Assembly (NCBI GenBank): GCA_944323345.1
Contig: CALUSC010000002.1
Coordinates: 62,001 to 126,000, forward strand
Direction of reading: 5' to 3'
Source of the DNA: an uncultured Bacteroidales bacterium
GTDB lineage: Bacteria; Bacteroidota; Bacteroidia; Bacteroidales; UBA932
DNA length: 64,000 bases
Positions within the stretch are counted from its first letter, which is position 1; every line of letters begins with the position of its first letter. The position numbers were made by a program, and so were the translations under genes. Shown here piece by piece: positions 26,668 through 35,139 of the stretch. The notes beneath the pieces are model-generated. The model ran no database searches, was not told the origin of the DNA, and was given only the letters and a program-made list of their open reading frames with translations.

Positions 26668-26841
26668 CTATTTAGCGCTCTCTACAGAGACTTTTCTAAA
26701 TTCTTTCATCATTTTCATGATGTTCAAAGCAGCTTTACGCGCACGTGCCCCAGCTGCCTTGTTGCCTTTCTCTACCTGAGCATCAGCATTTGCTGCAAAC
26801 ACTTCATACTCTGCCTTGATCTGATCTACAAGCTCTTTCAT
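26668..26841 (-). CDS. Histone H1-like (Hc1 family) DNA-binding protein
   Basis: 57 residues, beginning MKELVDQIKAEYEVFAANAD with the conserved EKGNKAAGARARKAAL segment near 24-39 and MKEFRKVSVESAK at the end. This is the small Hc1-type protein found in nearly all Bacteroidetes, named after the chlamydial histone H1 homologue and probably nucleoid-associated. It is lysine- and alanine-rich and helical. It is a monocistronic unit with a TTTG-N20-TAACTTTC promoter upstream and an intrinsic terminator downstream. It is too short for many gene finders. Confidence 0.85.
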   Translation of the reverse strand: MKELVDQIKAEYEVFAANADAQVEKGNKAAGARARKAALNIMKMMKEFRKVSVESAK

Positions 26842-26888
26842 GTCAGTTAAAATTAATTATCGTTAAACTTTAAGCATCAAAACTTTGC

Positions 26889-26920
26889 GAAAGTTATGCA
26901 ATAAAAAGCTAAAATGCAAA
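26889..26920 (-). promoter_or_regulatory. Promoter of the histone-like gene
   Basis: Minus strand: TTTG (26920-26917), 20-base spacer, TAACTTTC (26896-26889). One mismatch in the -7 box, ideal spacing. Leader about 40 bases, AT-rich. Confidence 0.6.
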
Positions 26921-26961
26921 TCTTGATATGAAAAAACATTAAAATCAAATACATGAAGGTG

Positions 26962-27726
26962 TCAGAACGTCCATTTAAGGGCAAGTGTCGGAATCGCATA
27001 AAAGCCGGATGAAACGAAGTTGCCGCTGATTTCTACCTCAGAACCTATGCTGAGCCCGACATCCTCCATACCTTTGATCGTATTGAAATTATACCATATC
27101 TGAGGCTCGGACAGGAAAATAAAGTCAGTCCCGTCCTTCCCGCTGCAGGCAGTGTGCTGCCACGGCCTGTTCTCCATCCAAAAATCGGCAAAGCCGCAGA
27201 ACAGGAAACGTTTCTGCCAGAAATAAACGGTCCACGCCGCAGTCACCTGGAAATTATGCGGGTTCTTGAGATTTCGCGGAATGAACTTGTACATGACAGC
27301 CAGAGAAAATGTCTTCGAGAAATCGCTGCTCGCCACCGACCAGTCAGGACCTGCAAGCCAGGCATCGTCATAAGCTCCCGAACCTCCGGAGGGGCCCTGA
27401 ATATCAAGGCCTCCGTTATACTCCAGATGGAGGGCGACAGGAAAATCCCGGAATTTAAGGTTCCGGTATATTTCCCAATATGCTCCCAGGACCCCGCCGT
27501 CGCCTGGTTTGCTGCCGTAATTCATATCTACGAAAAAGAAGGTGCTGCCCCATTTGTCAGGCCGGAACATTTCTACCGTAGTAGTCATCTGTGGCCTGTA
27601 TTCCTGTGATTTTTCACCGGAATGATAAAGGGTTTTCCCGAAATCGTAATGGAACTGTACGTTCTGTGCGGAAGATTCCATTCCGGAAAGCAGAACGAAA
27701 AGGAAGATAAATACAACTATCGGCAT
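26962..27726 (-). CDS. DUF5020 family outer-membrane protein
   Basis: 254 residues. A signal peptide (IVVFIFLFVLLSGMESSAQ) is followed by alternating beta-strand sequence with DFGKTLYH near 29 and GSTFFFVDMNYG near 60, and a C-terminal strand ending in TLALKWTF. The pattern resembles DUF5020, which is distantly similar to Tsx-type nucleoside channels. Starts 1 base after the porin stop codon, so it belongs to the same transcript. The ligand is unknown. Confidence 0.75.
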   Translation of the reverse strand: MPIVVFIFLFVLLSGMESSAQNVQFHYDFGKTLYHSGEKSQEYRPQMTTTVEMFRPDKWGSTFFFVDMNYGSKPGDGGVLGAYWEIYRNLKFRDFPVALHLEYNGGLDIQGPSGGSGAYDDAWLAGPDWSVASSDFSKTFSLAVMYKFIPRNLKNPHNFQVTAAWTVYFWQKRFLFCGFADFWMENRPWQHTACSGKDGTDFIFLSEPQIWYNFNTIKGMEDVGLSIGSEVEISGNFVSSGFYAIPTLALKWTF

Positions 27727-27727
27727 A

Positions 27728-29155
27728 TCAGAAAGTAAAACGCGTCATCATCTGTATACGGTGATTCGTCACCCAATGCAGATTGTCCGTCGCCAGACCT
27801 GTATTTGCATACAGATATTTCCCGCCGTCAAACTCTACATAATCCCCGTATCTGGCACTCGTAATATTCCATTCGAGGGCTATGGTGAATTTTCCGATAT
27901 TATATGCGAATGTCGGCACCACACGCCATATCTCATTGAGATTCGAGGAACCGTTTCCGCTGAAATACACATGTGAAGCATCCGTCAGATCGCCTTTGGA
28001 GTCATGCCTGTCCGTCACGAAAGAATCCTGGTTCCCGTACAGAGGATTCCGCGTACCGAGATTCTTTATATAACCGCCCATCAGCATTATCTGCCATTTC
28101 TTTCCGTAAGATATCGAAGTCCAGGTGGATGACGCATACAGAGGGACATACTCCCAATGACCGTCATGCCAGGCACCTGCCCCGGCACCGGTCCACGACA
28201 CTCCGTATCCGCTCATCAGGTTCATATGCTCGCCGCCTTCACTGAGCACGGATTTCGCCCTGGCCTCGAACTTACCCTTTTTATACTGGAGATAAACATA
28301 ATAGCTGAGAGTCGTGAGCCTGTCGGAAACCTTTACGGTCACACCGTCGCTGTTTTTCCCGGTCCTGCGAGGTTTTATACTCAGAATATCCAGTCCGGCA
28401 CGCGCGAGAAATCCGCCTTTTGTCCTGTATGTAAGACCCAGATATGCTTCCGGCGTACAGCCATACTTGATATACTCCGCCGATGCCCCGTTCGGACCGG
28501 TGGACAGATACTGCATCTGCCAGATGGCGGCTCCCGATATCATGAAATGTTCTCCCAGGGAAGCATCCATGAGAACCTGGGGCGTACGGCTGAACGGATT
28601 GAAAGGGGTTCCTGTCTCCAAAGCCAGGACATGAGGCTGGTCGGCAGCCATGGGATGCCAGGCCTGGCCGAGTTTCAGAGCTATGGAAGCGGTATTCTCG
28701 ACACCCAGTTCCAAATCATCCCAGCCGACAGTCATGTAAGCCTGGCGCAGACGCAGCTGGGCCGTACCGTTGATCTTGGGTGTTCCTGTCAGTCCGGCAT
28801 AGAAGTCGGTCTCTATCTTGGCACCGAACCTGGTCCGTCCTATTTCATATCCGTACACGTCCAGTCCGAGTCTGGAAGTCAGAGTCAGGAATCTGAACGA
28901 ACACTGGCTGTTCAGGTCCTGGGACCTGTCTTCGTTCCATGCGATGTCTTTAGGCACATAATAGAAAAGATCTCCTGTCCCGGCATTGCTTTCGCGCGTG
29001 TCGAAAGCAAAGAAATTCCTCACGAACCCGTACAGTTTGAAATGGTTTTCAAGTTCTTTCTTCACTGCCCCGCCGTCATCCTGGCGTGATTCAGCCGATG
29101 CTGTGACCGGCAAAATGGCCATGACGGCCAATATCGACAATATTTTCTTCATCAT
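27728..29155 (-). CDS. DcaP-like outer-membrane porin
   Basis: 475 residues. Signal peptide (KKILSILAVMAILPVTASA), short polar helix, then a strand-rich barrel starting FKLYGFVRNFFAFDTRES and ending in RIQMMTRFTF with a terminal phenylalanine. The LYGFVR start and the LRQAYMTVGW segment resemble DcaP-type trimeric porins, named for dicarboxylic acid induction in Acinetobacter. Sits downstream of a DASS dicarboxylate transporter, which fits import of organic acids (inference). Its own promoter box gives a transcript whose 5' end is a 19-base-pair stem. Confidence 0.7.
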   Translation of the reverse strand: MMKKILSILAVMAILPVTASAESRQDDGGAVKKELENHFKLYGFVRNFFAFDTRESNAGTGDLFYYVPKDIAWNEDRSQDLNSQCSFRFLTLTSRLGLDVYGYEIGRTRFGAKIETDFYAGLTGTPKINGTAQLRLRQAYMTVGWDDLELGVENTASIALKLGQAWHPMAADQPHVLALETGTPFNPFSRTPQVLMDASLGEHFMISGAAIWQMQYLSTGPNGASAEYIKYGCTPEAYLGLTYRTKGGFLARAGLDILSIKPRRTGKNSDGVTVKVSDRLTTLSYYVYLQYKKGKFEARAKSVLSEGGEHMNLMSGYGVSWTGAGAGAWHDGHWEYVPLYASSTWTSISYGKKWQIMLMGGYIKNLGTRNPLYGNQDSFVTDRHDSKGDLTDASHVYFSGNGSSNLNEIWRVVPTFAYNIGKFTIALEWNITSARYGDYVEFDGGKYLYANTGLATDNLHWVTNHRIQMMTRFTF

Positions 29156-29176
29156 TGCTGTTAGGTCGTAAAATAT

Positions 29177-29237
29177 TGAGGGTGACTGAAAAGGAGGAAT
29201 TCCAAGGCCCGCTCAGTATCCTTTTCAGTCGCCCTCA
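29177..29237 (-). promoter_or_regulatory. Long 5' stem-loop upstream of the porin gene
   Basis: Arms 29177-29195 and 29219-29237 are reverse complements over 19 positions with a single G-T pair, around a 23-base loop. The minus-strand -7 box at 29250-29243 places the predicted transcript start at about 29236, almost exactly where the stem begins. No T-run follows, so it is more likely a 5'-terminal stabilising or regulatory structure than a terminator for the DASS gene, though the latter cannot be excluded. Confidence 0.6.
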
Positions 29238-29242
29238 GAGGA

Positions 29243-29250
29243 CAAAGATA
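29243..29250 (-). promoter_or_regulatory. -7 promoter box for the porin-DUF5020 operon
   Basis: Minus-strand TATCTTTG, full consensus, in the 107-base gap between the DASS transporter and the porin gene. Confidence 0.6.
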
Positions 29251-29262
29251 TTTAATTTTCCG

Positions 29263-30708
29263 TTAAATACCGATAAAAATAAGCATTGCATATCCCAGAG
29301 CGAAGCCTATCACTCCTATCAGAATGCCTACCTTGGCCATATCCTTCGTGGTAACCAGACCGGTAGAATGCGCCAAAGCGTTCGGAGGAGTACTTATAGG
29401 GAAAAGCATGGCCAGTGACGTAGAAAGGGCTACACCCGCCAGCAATGTTTTCATGCCGCCCAATTCCAGAATGGAGTCACCCATTCCGACACCTACTGCA
29501 CTCATGATAGGCACAAGCAGGTTTGCGGCAGCCGTATTGGATATGAAATTCGAAATGAAATATCCGATGAATCCCGAAACGAGAATTACCGCAAGAGGCA
29601 GCCATTCGCCGAACGGTATGGAATTGACCAGATGTTCGGCCAGCCCCGTACTCTGCAGGGCGATTCCAAGGGCGAAACCGCCGGCCACCATCCAGAGTAC
29701 ACTCCAGTTTATTTCCTTGAGATCATCCTTGGTAAGTATGCCGGTAACTGCGAAAACGCCTACAGGAATCATGGCCACGACATTGGAATTTATGCCTGTC
29801 ACCCTGTCGAGCATCCACAGAAGAATGGTCACGGCAAAAGTTATGTACACGACATACGTCTGCCATGTCTTCTTGTGCGTATTTTCAATCCTGAGCTCTA
29901 TCGTCTTCTGCTTGAAAGGGAAAAAGAAAAGAAGCAGCCCCCATGAAATCAGCAGCATGACCAGTACGTACGGCACCATGACCAGCATCCATTCCCCGAA
30001 GCCGAGCCCCATGTGCAGGGAATCGTTGATATATCCCAATGCAATGGCGTTAGGAGGAGTGCCGATAGGCGTACCTATTCCGCCCAGATTAGCGGCTATC
30101 GGAATCGACAGTGCCAGACCTATCCTTCCTTTTCCGTCAGGAGGCAGCATCCTCAGCACCGGGGCCAGGAACGTAAGCATCATGGCGGCCGTCGCGGTAT
30201 TGCTCATGAACATGGAAAAAACGCCTATCACCATAAGGAAACCCAGGAGCACGAACTCGGATTTTTTTCCGAACGGCTTCAGCATGGCCTTGGCAAGCTG
30301 GACATCGAGACCTACCTTTGTAGTAGCGATAGCCAGAACGAAGCCTCCCAGGAACAGCATGATGACTGGGTCGGCAAAGGTAGCCAGCAAAGCCTTGTAG
30401 CTGACGAACGTACCCATCTCGGCAGGTATTCCGGAACCTTTCATGAACCAGATACTGCTGTCCGATATGGTCAGAAGCATGATTACTATGGACAGCACCG
30501 ATGTAGTCCAGGTGGGGATGATTTCAAACATCCACATCAGCGCCGTAAAGACGAAGATCGCTATCGTCCTCTGCTCCACGACAGTGAGGCCTTCTATTCC
30601 GTAGAAATCCACCGGAACGAGCCAGAGGAAAAGGGAGACCGCCACCACCAAAGGGAGCAGAAGATAACGCTTGGTATTGAATTTTTCCGACGGATGAAGC
30701 AGATTCAT
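29263..30708 (-). CDS. DASS family (SLC13) sodium/dicarboxylate symporter
   Basis: 481 residues, about eleven hydrophobic segments. The two SNT sodium/substrate motifs are present: MSNTATAAMM near 170 and ISNTAAANLL near 395, each followed by a TPPNA loop (GTPIGTPPNAIALGY and ISTPPNALAHSTG). This matches VcINDY-type importers of succinate, malate, citrate or 2-oxoglutarate in the inner membrane. Starts 3 bases after gdhA and so probably shares its transcript. Exact substrate unknown. Confidence 0.92.
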   Translation of the reverse strand: MNLLHPSEKFNTKRYLLLPLVVAVSLFLWLVPVDFYGIEGLTVVEQRTIAIFVFTALMWMFEIIPTWTTSVLSIVIMLLTISDSSIWFMKGSGIPAEMGTFVSYKALLATFADPVIMLFLGGFVLAIATTKVGLDVQLAKAMLKPFGKKSEFVLLGFLMVIGVFSMFMSNTATAAMMLTFLAPVLRMLPPDGKGRIGLALSIPIAANLGGIGTPIGTPPNAIALGYINDSLHMGLGFGEWMLVMVPYVLVMLLISWGLLLFFFPFKQKTIELRIENTHKKTWQTYVVYITFAVTILLWMLDRVTGINSNVVAMIPVGVFAVTGILTKDDLKEINWSVLWMVAGGFALGIALQSTGLAEHLVNSIPFGEWLPLAVILVSGFIGYFISNFISNTAAANLLVPIMSAVGVGMGDSILELGGMKTLLAGVALSTSLAMLFPISTPPNALAHSTGLVTTKDMAKVGILIGVIGFALGYAMLIFIGI

Positions 30709-30711
30709 GGC

Positions 30712-32049
30712 CTATATCACACCTTGTTCAAGCATGGCTGTAGCCACTTTCATGAAGCCGGCCACATTCGCTCCCTTGAGATAATTGATATATCCGTCCG
30801 GCTGCGTTCCGTACTGTACGCATGCCTGGTGGATATTGGACATTATCTCATGCAGTTTCTTGTCCACTTCCTCGGCACTCCAGCTTATATGCATGGCATT
30901 CTGCGTCATTTCCAGGCCGGAGGTGGCCACGCCGCCGGCATTGACCGCCTTTCCGGGTGCGAACATTATCCTGGCTTTCTGGAATTCCGCTATGGCCTCC
31001 GGAGTACATCCCATATTGGATACTTCCGCACAGCACCATGTCCCGTTGGCGATAAGCTCTTTGGCGTCCTCGCCTGTCAGTTCGTTCTGGTATGCGCACG
31101 GCATGGCTATGTCGCATTTGATGCTCCACGCCTTTTTGCCGGGATAGAATTCCGCATCCGGGAACTTCTCGGCGAACGGAGCTACCACATCATTGTTCGA
31201 CCTCCTGAGTTCCAGCATGTACGCTATCTTTTCGTCATTCATGCCTTCAGGATTCCAGATGACACCGTCAGGACCGGAAATGGCTATCACATGTGCTCCG
31301 AGCTGGGTAGCCTTCAGAGCGGCACCCCAGGCCACATTGCCGAATCCTGAAATGGCGACCTTCTTGTCCTTTATATCCTTTCCCTGGAGATGCAGCATGT
31401 GCTGCACGAAATAGACGGCACCGAAACCTGTAGCTTCCGGACGGATCAGAGAACCGCCCCAGGTCATTCCCTTGCCTGTCAGCACACCTGTATGCTCACG
31501 GGCCAGTTTCTTGTACATTCCGAAAAGATATCCTATCTCGCGTCCGCCCACTCCGACATCGCCTGCCGGGACATCCGTATCAGGTCCTATATTTCTCCAG
31601 AGTTCGAGCATGAATGCCTGGCAGAAACGCATTATCTCAGCATCCGACTTGCCTTTCGGGTTGAAATCGGAGCCGCCTTTTCCGCCGCCCATAGGAAGCG
31701 TGGTAAGGGCATTCTTGAAAATCTGCTCGAAACCGAGGAATTTCAGGATGGAAATATTGACTGAAGGATGGAACCGGAGGCCTCCCTTGTACGGTCCTAT
31801 GGCAGAATTGAACTGCACACGGTATCCGGTATTGGTCTGGATATCCCCGTTGTCGTCCACCCAGGTCACCTTGAACGTGAAAATCCTGTCGGGTTCCACC
31901 AACCTTTCGATAATCCTGGCTTCTTCGAATTCAGGATGCTGGTTATATACATCCTCGATGGTTTCAAGGACTTCCTGAACCGCCTGCAAATACTCTTTCT
32001 CATTTGCATGCCTGACCTTCAGTCCGGTCATTATTTCTGATGTGTTCAT
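30712..32049 (-). CDS. gdhA: Glutamate dehydrogenase
   Basis: 445 residues, the hexameric bacterial type. YKGGLRFHPSVNISILKFLG near 89 and the LPMGGGKGGSDFNPKGKSD catalytic segment near 118 (substrate lysine in GGGKGG) are diagnostic, and a Rossmann motif SGFGNVAWG lies near 236. It interconverts 2-oxoglutarate plus ammonium and glutamate, in this subfamily mostly with NADPH. Located between korAB, which makes or uses 2-oxoglutarate, and a dicarboxylate transporter. No separate promoter was seen in the 38-base gap to korB. Confidence 0.96.
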   Translation of the reverse strand: MNTSEIMTGLKVRHANEKEYLQAVQEVLETIEDVYNQHPEFEEARIIERLVEPDRIFTFKVTWVDDNGDIQTNTGYRVQFNSAIGPYKGGLRFHPSVNISILKFLGFEQIFKNALTTLPMGGGKGGSDFNPKGKSDAEIMRFCQAFMLELWRNIGPDTDVPAGDVGVGGREIGYLFGMYKKLAREHTGVLTGKGMTWGGSLIRPEATGFGAVYFVQHMLHLQGKDIKDKKVAISGFGNVAWGAALKATQLGAHVIAISGPDGVIWNPEGMNDEKIAYMLELRRSNNDVVAPFAEKFPDAEFYPGKKAWSIKCDIAMPCAYQNELTGEDAKELIANGTWCCAEVSNMGCTPEAIAEFQKARIMFAPGKAVNAGGVATSGLEMTQNAMHISWSAEEVDKKLHEIMSNIHQACVQYGTQPDGYINYLKGANVAGFMKVATAMLEQGVI

Positions 32050-32087
32050 AAAAATGTGATTATTTTATGCCTTTCGGCTGTTATGCA

Positions 32088-33107
32088 TCACTTTACTTCC
32101 CATACGGAGCCGCTTCCCAACAGGTCGTCCACACATTTTACTGAGGATTTTGCTGTCACTTCGGCTACCTGGGACTGAACAGCTTCATCATAGGTAACGT
32201 CTTTCACATCCCTGATTATTCCCAGGGCTACAGGATAATCAGGATATTTCATGTCGGCAAGCATGGTATGCAGGCCGATATTGTCGCTATGGGCATCATG
32301 TGTCAGGATATCATCTTCAGTGACACCGTCCTGCCCTATGGCAACGACTTTCAGTTTCAGCCCGTCCAGGACAAGCCCCTTGTCCCTGTTGCTGCCGAAT
32401 ATCATCTTTTCCCCATGTCTCAGGACAATGGTGCGGTCAGCGCGTGTGGCCCTGTCCGCAATGGTCTTGTGCGCCCCGTCATTGAATATGACGCAGTTCG
32501 TCAGCATCTCCATTACTGAGGTTCCCTTGTGAAGGGCTGCGGCGAACATGATTTCTTCATTGAGCTTCAGCTCGCTGTCCAGACTTCTGGCGAAGAATGT
32601 ACCTTTGGAGCCGAGAACGAGGCTGCCGGGATTGAACGGATGTTCGACTGTTCCGTAAGGGGAAGTCTTCGTTATGGCCCCGAACTTCGATGTCGGCGAG
32701 TACTGGCCTTTCGTAAGGCCGTATATCTGGTTGTTGAACAGAATTATGTTCAGATCCACATTCCTTCTTATGGCATGGATGAAATGATTTCCTCCGATAG
32801 CCAGAGCATCGCCGTCTCCGCACGCCTGCCATACTACAAGATCCGGATTTGCCACCTTTATGCCTGTGGCAATGGCTGTCGCACGGCCATGTATGCTGTG
32901 GAACCCGTAAGTATTCATATAATACGGAAGCCTTGAAGAACATCCGATACCGGAAACCACTACGAAATCTTCCTTTTCGCGACCCAGCGTCTCGCTCACT
33001 TTCGGCATTACGCGCTGCATTGCGGCCAATACCGCATGGTCGCCGCAGCCAGGACACCATCTGACTTCCTGGTCGCTTTTGAAATCCTGAAATGTATATT
33101 TAGTCAT
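32088..33107 (-). CDS. korB: 2-oxoacid:ferredoxin oxidoreductase, beta subunit
   Basis: 339 residues. The start VRWCPGCGDHAVL (near 15-27) and the thiamine diphosphate motif GDGDALAIGGNHFIHA near 117 followed by NNQIYGLTKGQYSPT identify the KorB/OorB type. With KorA it interconverts 2-oxoglutarate and succinyl-CoA using ferredoxin. Its stop lies upstream of gdhA by 38 bases. A pyruvate-specific enzyme would be a single large chain in this group, so 2-oxoglutarate is likely but other 2-oxoacids are possible. Confidence 0.92.
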   Translation of the reverse strand: MTKYTFQDFKSDQEVRWCPGCGDHAVLAAMQRVMPKVSETLGREKEDFVVVSGIGCSSRLPYYMNTYGFHSIHGRATAIATGIKVANPDLVVWQACGDGDALAIGGNHFIHAIRRNVDLNIILFNNQIYGLTKGQYSPTSKFGAITKTSPYGTVEHPFNPGSLVLGSKGTFFARSLDSELKLNEEIMFAAALHKGTSVMEMLTNCVIFNDGAHKTIADRATRADRTIVLRHGEKMIFGSNRDKGLVLDGLKLKVVAIGQDGVTEDDILTHDAHSDNIGLHTMLADMKYPDYPVALGIIRDVKDVTYDEAVQSQVAEVTAKSSVKCVDDLLGSGSVWEVK

Positions 33108-33127
33108 GAGTCATCTTCTTAATGGTT

Positions 33128-34963
33128 CTACAAAGCCTTTTCTATCGCATCCGTTATCTCGTGCACGAGGAAAGGCTGCCCCTGTACCTTGTTGCACTGT
33201 ATATATTCATGTCCCGGATACCTGGACCTGAGCCAGTCTGCGAACTGTCCGCTGTTCAGTTCGCAGACAAGAATCTTCTCGAATCCGGACAATACGTCCT
33301 CCGTGTTTGCAGGCAGAGGATTTATGTAGTCGAAATGAACCTGACTGACATTCTTCCCTGATTTTCTGACCTGGTGAACGGCAGAAAGGATGTGTCCGTA
33401 AGTGCCGCCCCATCCGACTACCAGCAGTTTCCCGGCAGAAGGCCCGTCGATTTCAAGAGGAGGAATGACATCTGCTACGCGGGCTACTTTCTCCGCCCTG
33501 TTCTTCACCATCATTTCATGATTTGCAGGGTCCGACGAAAGGACGCCCTGCGGAGATTTCTCCAGACCGCCGACCCTGTGCTCAAATCCTTTCTGCCCGG
33601 GGAAAGCCCATTTACGGACATAATCCGCGTCATTTCTGACGAACGGTCTGAACGGAACATCTTCAGATCCTGCATAAGGAGGTCTGATTTCAGGATAATC
33701 TTTCATGGACGGTATAAGCCACGGTTCCGAGCCGTTTCCCAGGAACCCTTCCGAAAGCAATGCCACCGGCATCATGTGTTCGAGAGCCAGTTTTGCAGCC
33801 GTAAATGCCGCATCGAAACAGTGCGCCGGAGAATGAGCCGCTATCACGGCCATGGGACATTCCCCGTTTCTGCCGTACAGGACCTGGGCCAGGTCTGTCT
33901 GTTCCGTCTTGGTAGGGATACCTGTGGAAGGACCTGCCCTCTGCACATCCACTACCACCAGCGGCAGTTCCGTCATCACGGCCAGGCCGAGAGCCTCGGA
34001 TTTGAGAGAAAGCCCCGGGCCGGAAGTGGTGGTTACGGCCAGATCTCCGGCAAATGCCGCACCTATGGCCGTACATACGCCGGCGATCTCGTCTTCGGCC
34101 TGGACTGTCTTCACGCCGAGATTCTTATGTATGGCAAGTTCTTCCAGTATGCCGGTCGCCGGAGTGATAGGATAAGAACCGCAGAAAAGGGGCCGTCCGG
34201 ACTTCTCGGAAGCGGCAATGAATCCCCAGGCGATGGCCTGGTTTCCCGTGATATTGCGGTAGAGCCCTTTTTTCATTTCCGCGGGAACTACCGTGTATGT
34301 ATTGGCAATAGCCTGTATGTTGGAGGCGTAATTATAGCCGTCATCCAGCACTTTCCTGTTCGGCGCTATCAGTTCGGGATGCTTTTTGCCGAATTTTTTC
34401 TGAAGATAATCGTATATATGTTCCACCGGCCTGTTGTAGATATAGGAAGCCATGCCGAGCGTGAACATGTTCTTGCATTTATGCACCGTTTTCATATCCA
34501 GGCCGCTGTCCTTGAGACTTTCTGCGGTCAGCGTGGTTATCGGCGCCACGATTATCACCCTGTCTTCGATTTTCAGTTCCGTAATCGGATCCATGGTCAG
34601 GAAGCCGGCCTTCCTGATACCCTCTTCATCGAACGTATCTTCATCGATCAGGACCATGGCCGTACGCTTCAGCCATTTGGCATTCGATTTCAGCGCAGCC
34701 GGATTCATCGCCACCAGCATGTCGCAATAGTCGCCAGGAGTGGTGATGCGGCCTGAGCCGAAATGCACCTGGAATCCTGAAACACCTGATACTGTACCAT
34801 GGGGAGCCCTGATTTCAGCCGGGAAATCGGGAAAAGTGGACAGTTCGTTTCCGTAGATGGCCGACATATTCGCAAAGAGAGACCCGGTCAGCTGCATGCC
34901 ATCGCCCGAATCTCCTGCAAAACGAATAACAACATCTTCGACATCAATTACTTTGTGTTGCAT
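33128..34963 (-). CDS. korA: 2-oxoacid:ferredoxin oxidoreductase, fused gamma-alpha subunit
   Basis: 611 residues. The N-terminal gamma domain (about 1-190) starts with VVIRFAGDSGDGMQLTG; the alpha pyrimidine-binding domain (about 205-450) has GNQAIAWGFIAASEKSGRPLF and QAEDEIAGVC; a C-terminal transketolase-like domain carries VVGWGGTYGH near 520. This gamma-alpha fusion with a separate beta is the common KorAB layout. First gene of the korA-korB-gdhA-DASS run, with a -7 box at 35013-35020. Confidence 0.93.
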   Translation of the reverse strand: MQHKVIDVEDVVIRFAGDSGDGMQLTGSLFANMSAIYGNELSTFPDFPAEIRAPHGTVSGVSGFQVHFGSGRITTPGDYCDMLVAMNPAALKSNAKWLKRTAMVLIDEDTFDEEGIRKAGFLTMDPITELKIEDRVIIVAPITTLTAESLKDSGLDMKTVHKCKNMFTLGMASYIYNRPVEHIYDYLQKKFGKKHPELIAPNRKVLDDGYNYASNIQAIANTYTVVPAEMKKGLYRNITGNQAIAWGFIAASEKSGRPLFCGSYPITPATGILEELAIHKNLGVKTVQAEDEIAGVCTAIGAAFAGDLAVTTTSGPGLSLKSEALGLAVMTELPLVVVDVQRAGPSTGIPTKTEQTDLAQVLYGRNGECPMAVIAAHSPAHCFDAAFTAAKLALEHMMPVALLSEGFLGNGSEPWLIPSMKDYPEIRPPYAGSEDVPFRPFVRNDADYVRKWAFPGQKGFEHRVGGLEKSPQGVLSSDPANHEMMVKNRAEKVARVADVIPPLEIDGPSAGKLLVVGWGGTYGHILSAVHQVRKSGKNVSQVHFDYINPLPANTEDVLSGFEKILVCELNSGQFADWLRSRYPGHEYIQCNKVQGQPFLVHEITDAIEKAL

Positions 34964-35012
34964 TTGTTCTAGAATTTTAGTTAGACTGTCAAGTACGTTT
35001 TTTCAAAGGATA

Positions 35013-35020
35013 CAAATTTA
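35013..35020 (-). promoter_or_regulatory. -7 promoter box for korAB
   Basis: Minus-strand TAAATTTG, 50 bases upstream of the korA ATG, downstream of the skp terminator. No consensus -33 element at the expected distance. Confidence 0.5.
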
Positions 35021-35068
35021 AAAAATTTTTTCACCTGCGGAACGCCGCTACAAGAAAAAAACAAGAGC

Positions 35069-35116
35069 AAAAAAGAGTACGGTCAGGAAGTCCATCCGGA
35101 ATTTCCTGACCGTACT
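35069..35116 (-). terminator. Intrinsic terminator of the bamA-skp operon
   Basis: Perfect 14-base-pair stem (35103-35116 with 35076-35089) around a 13-base loop, followed on the minus strand by six T (plus A-run 35069-35074). It closes the leftward nadK-uppS-bamA-skp unit before the korAB promoter. Confidence 0.88.
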
Positions 35117-35139
35117 TTATAATGTATGACCCGCAACCG

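Noticed and set aside
29177-29237. Simple intrinsic terminator for the DASS gene
   Set aside because: No T-run follows on the minus strand, and a -7 box lies upstream, making a 5' leader structure more likely.
30013-31350. 445-codon open frame on the plus strand
   Set aside because: Antisense across the DASS transporter and gdhA; both of these have full family motifs.
33374-34756. 460-codon open frame on the plus strand
   Set aside because: Antisense to korA; the translation is rich in Arg and His and shows no domain.
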